Below, one piece after another: positions 1-5,419 of a stretch of DNA of 5,554 bases. The position numbers and the translations under genes were made by a program. The notes under the pieces were generated by a model. It made no database searches. It saw nothing but the letters and a program-made list of their open reading frames with translations, and was not told the DNA's origin. The stretch spans positions 1 to 5,554 of the forward strand of contig JAJXZC010000606.1 of the NCBI GenBank assembly GCA_021780275.1. The letters are read 5' to 3'. Origin of the DNA: Pseudomonadota bacterium. Lineage in GTDB: Bacteria > Pseudomonadota > Alphaproteobacteria > Parvibaculales > Parvibaculaceae. How positions within the stretch are numbered: the stretch's first letter is position 1; each line of letters starts with the position of its first letter.

Positions 1-2
1 CG

Positions 3-140
3 CAGGTCGAGCAGGGCGCGCCGATCGACGTCTTCCTGTCGGCCGACGTGGAGAACGTCCAGACCCTCGCCGACGAGGGTCTCGCCGCCGGGCCGCCCGT
101 CGGGTTCGCCGCCAACGGGGTCGCGCTCGTGGTGCCCGCC
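3..140 (+). pseudogene. modA: ModA-like molybdate-binding protein, internal fragment
   Basis: An open frame enters from the left edge and reads as the middle of a periplasmic molybdate-binding protein (ModA, the substrate-binding subunit of the ModABC transporter). It begins Q-V-E-Q-G-A-P-I-D-V-F-L-S-A-D, which fits the ModA segment that lines the oxyanion site. It continues through L-A-D-E-G-L to F-A-A-N-G-V-A-L-V-V-P-A, the ModA strand around the middle of the protein. After residue 46 of the fragment (position 140) the resemblance stops. The frame stays open to 326, but that part is antisense to a desulfurase fragment and to the amidotransferase gene, so it is probably meaningless. The N-terminal part lies outside the window and the C-terminal half is missing. 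Whether the break is real or an assembly join cannot be told from sequence. The family call rests on motif memory. Confidence 0.6.
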
Positions 141-230
141 GAAAAACATCTGGCTGAGTTCGACGCCCTTGCGCACGTACAGAGCGCCGACGCCCTTCGG
201 CGCATACAGCTTGTGGCCGGCGATGCTCAC
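120..230 (-). pseudogene. NifS/IscS-type cysteine desulfurase, ~37-residue fragment
   Basis: Read on the minus strand from 230 to 120, the frame gives V-S-I-A-G-H-K-L-Y-A-P-K-G-V-G-A-L-Y-V-R, then K-G-V-E-L-S-Q-M-F-F-G-G-H-H-E-R-D. This is the pyridoxal-phosphate lysine region of class V aminotransferase-fold cysteine desulfurases, which take sulfur from L-cysteine for Fe-S cluster assembly. The Schiff-base lysine is the K of A-G-H-K (codon 210-212). The G-G-H-H-E-R-D end normally leads into a conserved R-x-G-T-E-N segment, but here it changes to an unrelated sequence. Only about a tenth of a roughly 400-residue enzyme is present, with no start or stop of its own, so it is a relic. Its downstream end shares 21 bases (120-140) with the ModA fragment on the opposite strand. 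Its upstream end meets the amidotransferase stop codon at 227-229. How far it extends above 230 is unclear. Confidence 0.65.
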
Positions 231-1036
231 TCTCTCTGCAAGGTCAATGCGTCCTCCGCTAAAACTTCGCGCGCGGCGTCGCCACAATGCATCGACGCGG
301 CATCATGGGTTTCCCGCCCGTCCTGATAGACGTGAATGCTGCGCGGCGTCAGTTGCATCCAAGGCTCGTTCGTCAACGGCGATGTGGCGAGCAGGACGAC
401 GTCTCGCGTACAGCCGTCGATGCGGCAGGCGCGTCGCAAGACGTGCAAATTAGTGTGCGCATGAACGATCAGGCTCTCGCCGTCGCCCAACAGAAAATTG
501 AACTCGCCGAGTTCGGCCAACTGATCCACCAGGGGTTGGATGGTTTGGACAATCGCCGTCGCGTCGAGGCCCATGCGATCATCAGCGTGCGATGCGGCGA
601 TAGAGTCCATGAGAAAACAAAAGGCGTGTTCTGAATCTGTTTCGCCCAGGGGATGAAACCGGCGGACCGCGAACTTGTCGTTGTCGCGCAAGCCGCGCAG
701 CACGCCGTTATGCGCGAATACCCACGAGCGCCCGTTCCATTCCCGTTCGAAGGGATGCGTGTTGGCGGATGCGCGTCCTACCTTCTCAGGATTCGCTTTG
801 CGGATATGGGCGATCACCAAGCCGCTTTGGAAGCCGTATTCGGATATGAAGGCAAGGCACCGACTTTCTGCCGCCGGCGCGGGCTCCTTGAATATCCGCG
901 CGGCGCGGCCTTCGTAGAAGGCGACGCCCCAACCATCGGCGTGCGGGCCTATCTCGCCGCCTCTGGGTCGGAGCAGGGCCAGCGAGTGGTTTACATCCGT
1001 CGGGCGATTGGCGCACATGGCGAATAGCTCGCACAT
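227..1036 (-). CDS. class II glutamine amidotransferase, YafJ type
   Basis: The 269-residue protein is an N-terminal-nucleophile (Ntn) glutamine amidotransferase that would hydrolyse glutamine and release ammonia. Removal of Met1 exposes the catalytic Cys2 (M-C-E-L-F). Other family signatures are D34-G-W-G-V (34-38), H77-I-R-K-A-N (77-82), N92-T-H-P-F (92-96), F107-A-H-N-G-V (107-112, the Asn-Gly of the oxyanion hole), G131-E-T-D-S-E (131-136) and the late L-A-T-S-P-L-T (216-222). Length is close to stand-alone E. coli YafJ-like proteins (about 255 residues); no synthase domain is attached, so the ammonia acceptor is unknown. The start is supported by a strong ribosome binding site, GAGGAGGGAG (1044-1053), 7 bases upstream. 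It is the last gene of the leftward operon, 109 bases after the DsrE gene; that gap shows no convincing terminator. The stop at 227-229 falls on the junction with the desulfurase relic, so the last few residues may not be original. Confidence 0.88.
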   Translation of the reverse strand: MCELFAMCANRPTDVNHSLALLRPRGGEIGPHADGWGVAFYEGRAARIFKEPAPAAESRCLAFISEYGFQSGLVIAHIRKANPEKVGRASANTHPFEREWNGRSWVFAHNGVLRGLRDNDKFAVRRFHPLGETDSEHAFCFLMDSIAASHADDRMGLDATAIVQTIQPLVDQLAELGEFNFLLGDGESLIVHAHTNLHVLRRACRIDGCTRDVVLLATSPLTNEPWMQLTPRSIHVYQDGRETHDAASMHCGDAAREVLAEDALTLQRE

Positions 1037-1145
1037 GCTCGAACTCCCTCCTCAACCAGATTCAACCTCGGCTGCGCCGGGCGCGCACGCCGCGGGTCGC
1101 CTCACGGTTCAGCTTTCTGGCTTGTTGCGCTCTCGCGTTCCGCCT

Positions 1146-1499
1146 TCAGAATACCAGCACTTTGTCGGCTTCGATGGTCGCCTGCGCGAGCGCATCCATC
1201 GTGCTGCGTTCTGCGCCCTCGATCATCTGGTCGGCCGGCAGGCCTCGCGCGTCCATGCAGGTCCCGCACAGCAGTACTTTTCCGTGAGCTGCGATCACGC
1301 GCTTCAGCATGCGCTCGACATTGTAATATCCGTCCGGGGTCTTCTGACCGGCTCGCGCGGCGAGAACCGCATCCGCCATCAGAAAGACCGTAACGACTCC
1401 ATCGGGCGCGTGCTTGCCGAGCGCATGGGCTAGGCGCAAGCCGTTGTAGACCCGTTCGGTCCCGTATGGCGGGTCGTTCAGTAACAGAAGCGTTTTCAT
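1146..1499 (-). CDS. DsrE/DsrF-family sulfur-carrier-like protein
   Basis: The 117-residue protein begins M-K-T-L-L-L-L-N-D-P-P-Y-G-T-E and has the single compact alpha/beta domain of the DsrE/DsrF/TusD superfamily, whose better known members carry or relay sulfur as cysteine persulfide. The segment L77-C78-G-T-C81-M-D-A-R-G supplies two cysteines in a C-x-x-C pattern. This is the common DsrE-type active loop, and Cys78 or Cys81 is the likely persulfide carrier. An earlier ATG at 1718 would overlap most of the 3' end of the upstream regulator gene and add unrelated arginine-rich sequence. The start at 1499 gives the normal family length and follows a modest GGTGA ribosome binding site. The gene lies 25 bases downstream of the ArsR-rhodanese gene and is almost certainly co-transcribed with it. 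A role in receiving sulfur from the neighbouring rhodanese domain is inference from context. Confidence 0.85.
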   Translation of the reverse strand: MKTLLLLNDPPYGTERVYNGLRLAHALGKHAPDGVVTVFLMADAVLAARAGQKTPDGYYNVERMLKRVIAAHGKVLLCGTCMDARGLPADQMIEGAERSTMDALAQATIEADKVLVF

Positions 1500-1524
1500 A
1501 GCGGTCACCGTCCCATTCCGATCG

Positions 1525-2187
1525 TCAGGTTGATTGACACACGGGAAGGCCGGTCGCCTTCCACTCCGGATAACCCTCTTCGAGACGTCGCGCCTGGAAA
1601 CCGCGTCGGCGAAGCGCCGCGACGGCTTCGAACGAAAGGACGCAATAGGCGCCACGACAATAGGCGACGATCTGCTGCGCGGGATCGAGTTCGGCGAGGC
1701 GCGCTTCCAGATCGGCAAGGGGAATATTGATGGCGCCAGGAAGGTGCCCGACCTCGAATTCGTCCGGCGGGCGAACGTCCAGAACGGTTACAAGTCCGTC
1801 GCGGGATCGGCTCGCCAGCTCTTCGCGCGAGACCGGCTCCATGCTGTCGCGCGCCGCAAAGTATCGACGCATGATCCGGTCGACTTCCGCGAGATTGTTT
1901 TCGCCGACATCGAACAATGCGTGCATCAGGTCGAGCACACGGTCGTCGGCCAGACGGTAGAGGATGAATTTTCCGTCGCGGCGCGAGGCGACCAGGCCCG
2001 CGCGCTTCAACTGCTGAAGGTGCTGGGATGCATTGGCGGTCGAGAGGCCAACACGATCGGCAAGGGAATCGACCCCGCGCTCGCCCTGCGCGAGATGCTC
2101 GAGGATTTCGAGCCGATGCGCCGAACCGATCGCGCGCGCGATGAGCGCGAATTCGGCATAGAGCGCTTGTTTAGGACCTGTTGACAT
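1525..2187 (-). CDS. ArsR-family repressor fused to a rhodanese domain
   Basis: The 220-residue protein has two domains. Residues about 8-100 form an ArsR/SmtB winged helix: A-H-R-L-E-I-L-E-H-L (23-32), a recognition region G-L-S-T-A-N-A-S-Q-H-L-Q-Q-L-K-R-A-G (47-64) and the wing S-R-R-D-G-K-F-I-L-Y-R (68-78). Residues about 122-216 form a rhodanese domain with L-D-V-R (136-139), D-E-F-E-V-G-H-L-P-G-A (142-152) and the active loop Y-C177-R-G-A-Y-C182-V-L-S. The helix-turn-helix half has no cysteine and lacks the E-L-C-V-C-D metal site of classic arsenic sensors, so the signal is probably sulfur loaded on Cys177 or relayed through Cys182 or Cys217. It is the first gene of the leftward operon and divergent from the hydroxylase gene, with an AT-rich palindrome between them, which points to control of both operons. 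The ribosome binding site before the ATG is weak. Function as a persulfide-responsive repressor is inferred. Confidence 0.92.
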   Translation of the reverse strand: MSTGPKQALYAEFALIARAIGSAHRLEILEHLAQGERGVDSLADRVGLSTANASQHLQQLKRAGLVASRRDGKFILYRLADDRVLDLMHALFDVGENNLAEVDRIMRRYFAARDSMEPVSREELASRSRDGLVTVLDVRPPDEFEVGHLPGAINIPLADLEARLAELDPAQQIVAYCRGAYCVLSFEAVAALRRRGFQARRLEEGYPEWKATGLPVCQST

Positions 2188-2208
2188 GGCTGCTCACATT
2201 TATTAATC

Positions 2209-2229
2209 ATTCAATTGAATAATTGAATA
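2209..2229. promoter_or_regulatory. probable operator of the ArsR-rhodanese repressor
   Basis: A perfect 12-bp palindrome ATTCAATTGAAT (2209-2220) is followed at once by a further AATTGAAT (2221-2228). The two GAAT arms belong to a tandem direct repeat, ATTGAATA at 2214-2221 and 2222-2229. The block is strikingly AT-rich against its GC-rich surroundings and lies between the two divergent genes, 21 bases upstream of the repressor ATG. Persulfide-responsive ArsR repressors such as BigR and SqrR are known to bind ATTC/GAAT half-sites. The spacing here (4 bases within the palindrome, 12 from the first ATTC to the second GAAT) differs from their 8-base spacing, so the resemblance is only partial. 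Operator function is inferred from position and symmetry. Confidence 0.6.
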
Positions 2230-2233
2230 TAAT
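2228..2233 (+). promoter_or_regulatory. -10 box of the rightward (hydroxylase) operon promoter
   Basis: The hexamer TATAAT matches the sigma-70 -10 consensus exactly and sits 26 bases upstream of the hydroxylase ATG, with room for a leader and an AGAGG ribosome binding site (2246-2250). There is no good -35 hexamer at the expected 16-18 base distance; the sequence there (around 2204-2211) is TAATCATT. The box overlaps the last two bases of the tandem repeat, so a bound repressor would block polymerase. The opposite-strand promoter for the repressor operon probably lies in the same 2188-2235 stretch but cannot be placed with confidence. Confidence 0.5.
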
Positions 2234-2259
2234 CTGTTCGGAACAAGAGGGCAAGCCGA

Positions 2260-3105
2260 ATGATCGATTTTCTTCTGGCCCATGAGCCTTCTGTGAGAAT
2301 GACGCTCTTCTTCGGAATACTGACTGCGATGGCGCTTTGGGAGATGGCTGCTCCGCGTCGCCGGCAAGAAATCCCGCGCCTGCTGCGGTGGACCGGAAAC
2401 CTCGGAATCGTCGTCGTCAACACGGTCCTCGTCCGACTCGTCTTCCCCGTCGCCGCTGTGGCGCTCGCCACGCTCGGACAACAGCGAGGCTGGGGTTTGC
2501 TGCACGCCTTCGCGGTTGCGCCATGGATCGCGATCATTCTGTCGATCCTGGCGTTCGATCTGGCGATCTACCTCCAGCACGTCATGTTCCACGCCGTGCC
2601 GGCGCTGTGGCGCCTGCATCGGATGCATCACGCAGATCTCGAATACGACGTGACGACGGGCTTGCGGTTTCACCCCGTGGAGATTCTGCTGTCCATGCTC
2701 GTCAAGCTCACGGTCGTCGTCGCGCTCGGGCCGCCGGCCGTCGCCGTCCTGCTGTTCGAAGTGCTGCTGAACGCCACGGCGATGTTCAACCATTCGAACG
2801 TGTGGCTTCCCACGAGCCTCGACCGCGCGTTGCGCTGGATCGTCGTCACCCCCGACATGCATCGCGTCCATCACTCGATCATCCCAGCCGAGACCAACAG
2901 CAATTTCGGCTTCAACCTGCCCTGGTGGGACAGACTTCTCGGCACCTATCGCGCACAACCGCGCGACGGCCACGAAGGCATGACGATCGGCATCGACCAG
3001 TTTCGGACGCGTCGCGACCTCCGGCTCGACCGGATGCTGATCCAGCCTCTGCTCGGCCGCGGCGGCGGCTATTCCATCAATCGCGACCGACCGGCGGCGG
3101 ATTGA
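2260..3105 (+). CDS. fatty acid hydroxylase / sterol desaturase family membrane protein
   Basis: The 281-residue protein carries the histidine clusters of the membrane di-iron hydroxylase/desaturase superfamily: H107-V-M-F-H111 (HxxxH), H120-R-M-H123-H124 (HxxHH), H138 in R-F-H-P-V-E, N177-H178-S-N, and H201-R-V-H204-H205 (HxxHH). Such enzymes use oxygen and two irons to hydroxylate or desaturate lipid chains or sterol-like substrates. Hydrophobic stretches near residues 15-30, 48-72, 86-106 and 143-172 make it an integral inner-membrane protein with the histidines facing the cytoplasm. Length is normal for bacterial members. The start at 2260 has AGAGG 9 bases upstream and follows a TATAAT box. 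It is the first gene of the rightward operon, and the next ATG begins 2 bases after its stop. The substrate cannot be read from sequence. Divergence from an ArsR-rhodanese repressor suggests sulfur-linked control. Confidence 0.92.
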   Translation: MIDFLLAHEPSVRMTLFFGILTAMALWEMAAPRRRQEIPRLLRWTGNLGIVVVNTVLVRLVFPVAAVALATLGQQRGWGLLHAFAVAPWIAIILSILAFDLAIYLQHVMFHAVPALWRLHRMHHADLEYDVTTGLRFHPVEILLSMLVKLTVVVALGPPAVAVLLFEVLLNATAMFNHSNVWLPTSLDRALRWIVVTPDMHRVHHSIIPAETNSNFGFNLPWWDRLLGTYRAQPRDGHEGMTIGIDQFRTRRDLRLDRMLIQPLLGRGGGYSINRDRPAAD

Positions 3106-3107
3106 AC

Positions 3108-4103
3108 ATGCAGCGCTTCGTTCCTCGTCTCGTCATCGCAATCGCGCTTGCGGCCGCGATCGTTTGGGTCGCCCTCAACCGCGACCGGTTCGACGCGGTC
3201 GCGCTCGACGCATGGGTTTCCGGGCTTGGCGTCTGGGGGCCTTTCGCCTTTGTTGCGCTCTATGTCGTCGGAACGATCGTCTTCATGCCGGGCGCATTGT
3301 TCGCACTCGCGGGTGGCGCGCTGTTCGGTCCGGTCTGGGGCAGCATTCTCAATCTGGTTGGGGCGTCGATCGGCTGCGGAATCGCTTTCCTGCTGGCCCG
3401 CTATCTCGCCGGCGACTGGGTCTCGCAAAAGGCGAGCGGATTTCTCGGACGGCTCGTCGCGGGCGTGGAATCGCAGGGTTGGCGATTCGTCGTCTTCGTC
3501 CGCCTCGTGCCGTTGTTTCCTTTCAATCTCACGAACTATGCGCTCGGTCTTACGCGCATCGGCTTCCTCCCGTATCTCGTGACTTCCTTCGTCTGCATGG
3601 CGCCGGGCGCGGTCGCCTATACATGGCTCGGCTATGCCGGACGTGGGGCTGTCGCAGGGGATGGGCAGGCTATCCTCTACGGTCTGCTGGGGCTCGGCGC
3701 GCTCGCTGCCGTAGCCTTTCTGCCTAGACTGATTGCGTCGCTGCGAAGCAACCGGCCACAGCGCTGGACCAATCCCGAGGACCTGCGCCGACAAATTGAC
3801 AGCCAGGCCAGTGTCGCCGTCGTCGATGTGCGCAGCGCCGATGAGTTCGTCGGTTCCCTCGGCCATATTCCCGGCGCCCGCAACATTCCCCTCGGTGAGT
3901 GGCCGACGCGGGTGGAAGAACTTCGCCCTTGCGCCGCCGCCGAAATAGTTCTGGTCTGCCTGACGGACAAACGATCGACGACCGCCGCGGACGACTTGTC
4001 CCGCCACGGTTTCGCCGCCGTCTCGGTCCTGCGCGGCGGCATGAAGGCATGGAACGCGCTGGGGTTTCCTGTGAGCCGCGGCGGCGATGACAGGACTGCA
4101 TAG
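3108..4103 (+). CDS. TVP38/TMEM64 (VTT) membrane protein fused to a rhodanese domain
   Basis: The 331-residue protein joins two modules. Residues 1 to about 212 are a VTT/SNARE-associated (TVP38, DedA-like) membrane domain. It has an N-terminal transmembrane helix (8-23), the re-entrant F-M-P-G-A (59-63), the G-G-A-L-F-G-P-V-W-G motif (69-78), R132-L-V-P-L-F-P-F-N (132-140) with A-L-G-L-T following, and a final helix about 187-211. Residues about 222-325 are a rhodanese domain with V-V-D240-V-R242, D-E-F (245-247), G-H-I-P-G-A-R-N-I-P-L (252-262) and the active loop L-V-C284-L-T-D-K-R-S. Cys284 is the expected persulfide carrier, on the cytoplasmic side if the last helix ends inside. VTT relatives move or scramble lipids or small solutes; the exact role here is unknown. 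A start at 2337 in the same frame would only read through the hydroxylase gene out of phase. The ATG at 3108 lies 2 bases after the upstream stop, indicating translational coupling. Confidence 0.9.
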   Translation: MQRFVPRLVIAIALAAAIVWVALNRDRFDAVALDAWVSGLGVWGPFAFVALYVVGTIVFMPGALFALAGGALFGPVWGSILNLVGASIGCGIAFLLARYLAGDWVSQKASGFLGRLVAGVESQGWRFVVFVRLVPLFPFNLTNYALGLTRIGFLPYLVTSFVCMAPGAVAYTWLGYAGRGAVAGDGQAILYGLLGLGALAAVAFLPRLIASLRSNRPQRWTNPEDLRRQIDSQASVAVVDVRSADEFVGSLGHIPGARNIPLGEWPTRVEELRPCAAAEIVLVCLTDKRSTTAADDLSRHGFAAVSVLRGGMKAWNALGFPVSRGGDDRTA

Positions 4104-4134
4104 CGACGCCACGTCGAATTGAGGAGAAGCGACC

Positions 4135-4353
4135 ATGATGGGGTGGGGATGGAACGAGGGGTGGCATACCCCGTTTTTCGGACTCGGTCCGCTGCTTTTC
4201 GTCCTGATCGTTGTGGGACTGATCGTGTATTTCGCGAGGAGCGGACGCATGAGCAACGGGCCGACGGCTCGCGATATTCTCGACCGTCGCTATGCGTCTG
4301 GCGAAATCACCAGGGAGCAGTACGATCAAATGAAGCGTGACCTTGCGGCTTGA
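4135..4353 (+). CDS. small membrane-anchored SHOCT-domain protein
   Basis: The 72-residue protein begins M-M-G-W-G-W-N-E-G-W, the Gly/Trp-rich start often seen in bacterial SHOCT peptides. One transmembrane helix follows at about residues 15-34 (G-L-G-P-L-L-F-V-L-I-V-V-G-L-I-V-Y-F). Residues about 45-71 form the short helical SHOCT module: A-R-D-I-L-D-R-R-Y-A-S-G-E-I-T, then E-Q-Y-D-Q-M-K. The family is thought to assist oligomerisation or membrane localisation of partners; no enzyme activity is expected. A good ribosome binding site, GAGGAG (4121-4126), lies 8 bases before the ATG at 4135; the second ATG at 4138 is the alternative. It sits 31 bases after the VTT-rhodanese gene and 16 bases before the phosphorylase gene, so it belongs to the rightward operon. 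It may be an accessory subunit of one of its membrane neighbours (inference). Confidence 0.87.
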   Translation: MMGWGWNEGWHTPFFGLGPLLFVLIVVGLIVYFARSGRMSNGPTARDILDRRYASGEITREQYDQMKRDLAA

Positions 4354-4369
4354 CCCGAAAGATCCAGAG

Positions 4370-5182
4370 ATGACCATTCCGCCGATTCTCGCCAACAAGG
4401 ACCCGGCGGCGGCTACGGTGTTCGTCCCTGCCGCTTTGGTGCGCGAAGCGCGCCGTCAGAAGAATCTCGCCGCCGAGGATGTTCCGCCGGTCTGCATGCT
4501 GGACCCGGATGGCGACGTGGTGCGACAATTGCGCAGGTCTGGCGTCGCCAAGCCGCTCGCCGCTTGGCCCTGTTATCATTCGGAGCTGGATACGTTCGAA
4601 CTGGCCGGTCAGACCGTCGGAATCGTCGGGCGCGCGGTCGGAGCGTCGTATGCGGTGCTGGTCCCCGAACAATTGTTCGCCTGCGGCTGCAAGCTGCTCA
4701 TCAGCCTTACGTCCGCCGGACAAATAACGCCTGCGGGGCCGCCCCCGTATTTCGTGGTTATCGACCGGGCGCTGCGCGACGAAGGAACGAGCTACCATTA
4801 CGCTGCGCCGTCAGACTATTCGGAAGCGGACGCTGAGCTCGTACGAGCAGCAGCTGCGGCGCTTGTCGACCTTGCGCCGCACAGCGTCGTGGGGGCGAGT
4901 TGGACGACCGACGCTCCCTTCCGGGAAACGGCGTCGGCGATCGAAGCTGCGCGAACGAAAGGGATTTTGGCCGTCGAAATGGAGGCGGCCGCCCTTTACG
5001 CCTATGCGCGGAGCGCCGGCGTCCGTGTTCTCTGCCTCGCGCACGTGACCAACACCATGGCGCAATCGGGAGACGACTTCGAAAAGGGCGAGGCGGACGG
5101 GACACGCGATGCTCTGACCGTTCTGGCCGCCGTCGTTCTGGCCTGCAAAATCGCTCCCAAGGACGCCCCCTTCAGCGTTTGA
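4370..5182 (+). CDS. nucleoside phosphorylase (PNP/UDP) family protein
   Basis: The 270-residue protein resembles the uridine/purine nucleoside phosphorylase superfamily, which splits a nucleoside with phosphate. Visible signatures are V90-G-A-S-Y-A-V-L-V-P-E100-Q-L (like the family G-x-[PA]-S-x(2)-I-x(3)-E-L block), R136-D-E-G-T-S-Y-H-Y (136-144), G175-A-S-W-T-T-D (175-181) and the ribose-site V202-E203-M204-E205-A-A. The strand that normally reads I-R-x-G-T-x-G appears here as L-I-S112-L-T-S-A-G-Q, so a phosphate-contacting arginine seems absent; the reaction may differ. The ATG at 4370 was chosen over a GTG at 4337: the GTG lies inside the SHOCT gene and would add 11 residues without a better ribosome binding site, while the ATG lies 16 bases after the SHOCT stop. 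It is the last gene of the rightward operon. Its link to the lipid and sulfur genes is not apparent. Confidence 0.85.
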   Translation: MTIPPILANKDPAAATVFVPAALVREARRQKNLAAEDVPPVCMLDPDGDVVRQLRRSGVAKPLAAWPCYHSELDTFELAGQTVGIVGRAVGASYAVLVPEQLFACGCKLLISLTSAGQITPAGPPPYFVVIDRALRDEGTSYHYAAPSDYSEADAELVRAAAAALVDLAPHSVVGASWTTDAPFRETASAIEAARTKGILAVEMEAAALYAYARSAGVRVLCLAHVTNTMAQSGDDFEKGEADGTRDALTVLAAVVLACKIAPKDAPFSV

Positions 5183-5419
5183 TCGTAAGCCATTGAGAAT
5201 ATTTGGGAAACAGAAGATTTCACCGGGGCGTACCCGGAAGCGAAGTGTCGCCGCGGAGGGGCAGCGATTCATCAACTAAGTCAGACGGTTGCATGTGCTG
5301 AAGAGTGGGGTCATTGTTGGGAGCGGGTTTGCAACCCAGATTCCCGCATAGCTCATACGGCGTAGGATTTGGTTGCTTACACCGATCCATTCCAGCGCAT
5401 CGCGCCAGCCACGCTCGCC
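5183..5419. other. non-coding stretch between the operon and the IS1380 gene
   Basis: No convincing gene or RNA is seen in these 237 bases. A 5-bp stem with a 5-base loop, CCGGG/CCCGG (5223-5237), lacks a following T-run and is not a good terminator. The left end of the insertion sequence should fall here. A plausible area is around 5323-5347, where GGGTTtgcAACCC (5325-5337) is followed by a CCCGC that pairs with an upstream GCGGG. The matching right terminal repeat is outside the window, so the exact end and target duplication cannot be placed. Confidence 0.35.

Noticed and set aside
141..326. Continuation of the ModA frame as a real C-terminal part
   Set aside because: After position 140 the reading no longer resembles ModA and lies opposite the desulfurase fragment and the amidotransferase gene, both of which show strong family motifs on the minus strand.
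1500..1718. N-terminal extension of the DsrE protein from an ATG at 1718
   Set aside because: It would add 73 residues overlapping the repressor gene out of phase and without DsrE similarity; the ATG at 1499 gives the usual family length.
1534..2184. 216-residue plus-strand open frame opposite the ArsR-rhodanese gene
   Set aside because: It mirrors the repressor gene almost exactly and has no recognisable domain, while the minus strand shows both a winged helix and a rhodanese active loop.
2203..2973. 256-residue minus-strand open frame opposite the hydroxylase gene
   Set aside because: It is low-complexity and charged, has no family motif, and is antisense to the histidine-cluster hydroxylase. 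It also runs through the divergent promoter.
2337..3107. Upstream in-frame extension of the VTT-rhodanese protein to 588 residues
   Set aside because: The extra 257 residues are an out-of-phase reading of the hydroxylase gene, dominated by Arg, Ala and Pro. The ATG at 3108 gives a normal VTT N-terminus with a transmembrane helix.
3069..4256. 395-residue minus-strand open frame opposite the VTT-rhodanese gene
   Set aside because: Its translation is rich in Arg, Asp, Glu and Pro with no recognisable domain, and it is the antisense of a well-supported gene with clear motifs. Long antisense frames are common in GC-rich DNA.
4337..4369. GTG start for the nucleoside phosphorylase inside the SHOCT gene
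   Set aside because: It would add 11 charged residues not expected in the family and overlap the SHOCT gene by 17 bases; the ATG at 4370 fits the operon spacing better.
5223..5237. CCGGG/CCCGG hairpin as a terminator of the rightward operon
   Set aside because: The stem is only 5 bp and no T-run follows, so it cannot be called an intrinsic terminator.
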